A DNA stretch of 64,000 nt. Origin: Cupriavidus numazuensis (lineage in GTDB: Bacteria > Pseudomonadota > Gammaproteobacteria > Burkholderiales > Burkholderiaceae). The stretch covers positions 344,517-408,516 of the forward strand of contig NZ_CAJPVI010000001.1 of assembly GCF_905397435.1 (NCBI RefSeq), read 5' to 3'. Shown here piece by piece: positions 63,891 to 64,000 of this stretch (positions are counted from its first letter, which is position 1; each line of letters opens with the position of its first letter). Under the pieces are notes generated by a model. The model worked only from the letters and a program-made list of their open reading frames with translations, ran no database searches and was not told the DNA's origin. Both the position numbers and the translations under genes were made by a program.

Positions 63891-64000
63891 AGGGCCTGTT
63901 CACACTATCTGAGCCCGTCGACGATGAGCGCAAAATTGATGAAGGCGATGAACATCACGTCCAGCTTGTCGAACCGGGAGAAGATGCGACGAAAGCCTTT
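63891..64000 (-). mobile_element. IS5-family insertion sequence, right end
   Basis: The terminal sequence GGGCCTGTTCACACTATC followed directly by the end of a transposase gene is typical of IS5-family elements. The element extends past the window edge. Confidence 0.7.
63905..64000 (-). CDS. IS5-family transposase, C-terminal end (partial)
   Basis: The last 31 residues (KGFRRIFSRFDKLDVMFIAF... ending DGLR) match the C-terminus of IS5-type DDE transposases (FSRFDKLD followed by a hydrophobic stretch). The rest is outside the window. Confidence 0.72.
   Translation of the reverse strand, partial: KGFRRIFSRFDKLDVMFIAFINFALIVDGLR

Overview
The window looks like a chromosome segment of a GC-rich beta-proteobacterium of the Burkholderiaceae, most likely Cupriavidus or a close relative. 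Grounds are the codon bias, a Bug-type solute receptor, a Burkholderiales-type OmpC-like porin, the pmbA-yjgA-mog order, and housekeeping genes of beta-proteobacterial type. The genus is an inference; no marker gene settles it.

Region 1 (1-15551) is a dedicated export and signalling locus. A minus-strand operon encodes a tandem-FHA membrane protein, a HlyD-type adaptor, a parvulin-type prolyl isomerase, a 1043-residue ABC exporter with two cyclic-nucleotide-binding-like domains and an intact C39 peptidase, and a further gene cut by the window edge. Beside it lie a NodT/TolC-type outer-membrane lipoprotein, two tandem DUF4399 proteins, an FGE-fold protein lacking the catalytic cysteines, and a membrane Ser/Thr kinase. 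A 74-codon gene next to the kinase encodes a peptide with a double-glycine leader. Two paralogous genes at 24509-25075 carry the same leader, so they are probable substrates of the same exporter. Candidate sigma-54 promoters precede both peptide loci. This three-locus system is the most interesting content of the window.

Region 2 (15552-37757) is mostly housekeeping: two RhlE-type DEAD-box helicases, an EgtB/SenA-EgtD pair, a TerC-family gene under a yybP-ykoY (Mn2+) riboswitch, thyA-folA, pmbA, yjgA, mog, an AEC permease, orn, an M48 protease, rsgA, a CobD/CbiB-like protein, pirin with a divergent LysR regulator, and gluQ. A 715-bp non-coding element with 80-bp inverted ends lies at 18327-19041.

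Region 3 (38124-59425) is catabolic and transport DNA: a Bug receptor, a CoA-transferase with divergent IclR regulator and a large operator palindrome, an MFS carrier, hutU-hutC, a Crp-type regulator, a class II aldolase with ghrA, an aldehyde dehydrogenase, and a tightly coupled seven-gene operon (ABC importer, FAD oxidoreductase, CaiB-type CoA-transferase, crotonase, ferredoxin) with a LysR regulator. A porin is divergent from this operon, and repeated TTAGAGCA boxes lie between them.

Region 4 (59504-64000) is acquired DNA. It opens with the 3' half of a tRNA-Met gene, a typical integrase attachment core. Next comes a compact type VI secretion cargo module: two PAAR proteins, a SleB-like wall hydrolase, a putative periplasmic immunity protein and a tiny coupled gene. 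Phage-like small genes and the end of an IS5-family element follow. No integrase and no T6SS structural genes are in the window.
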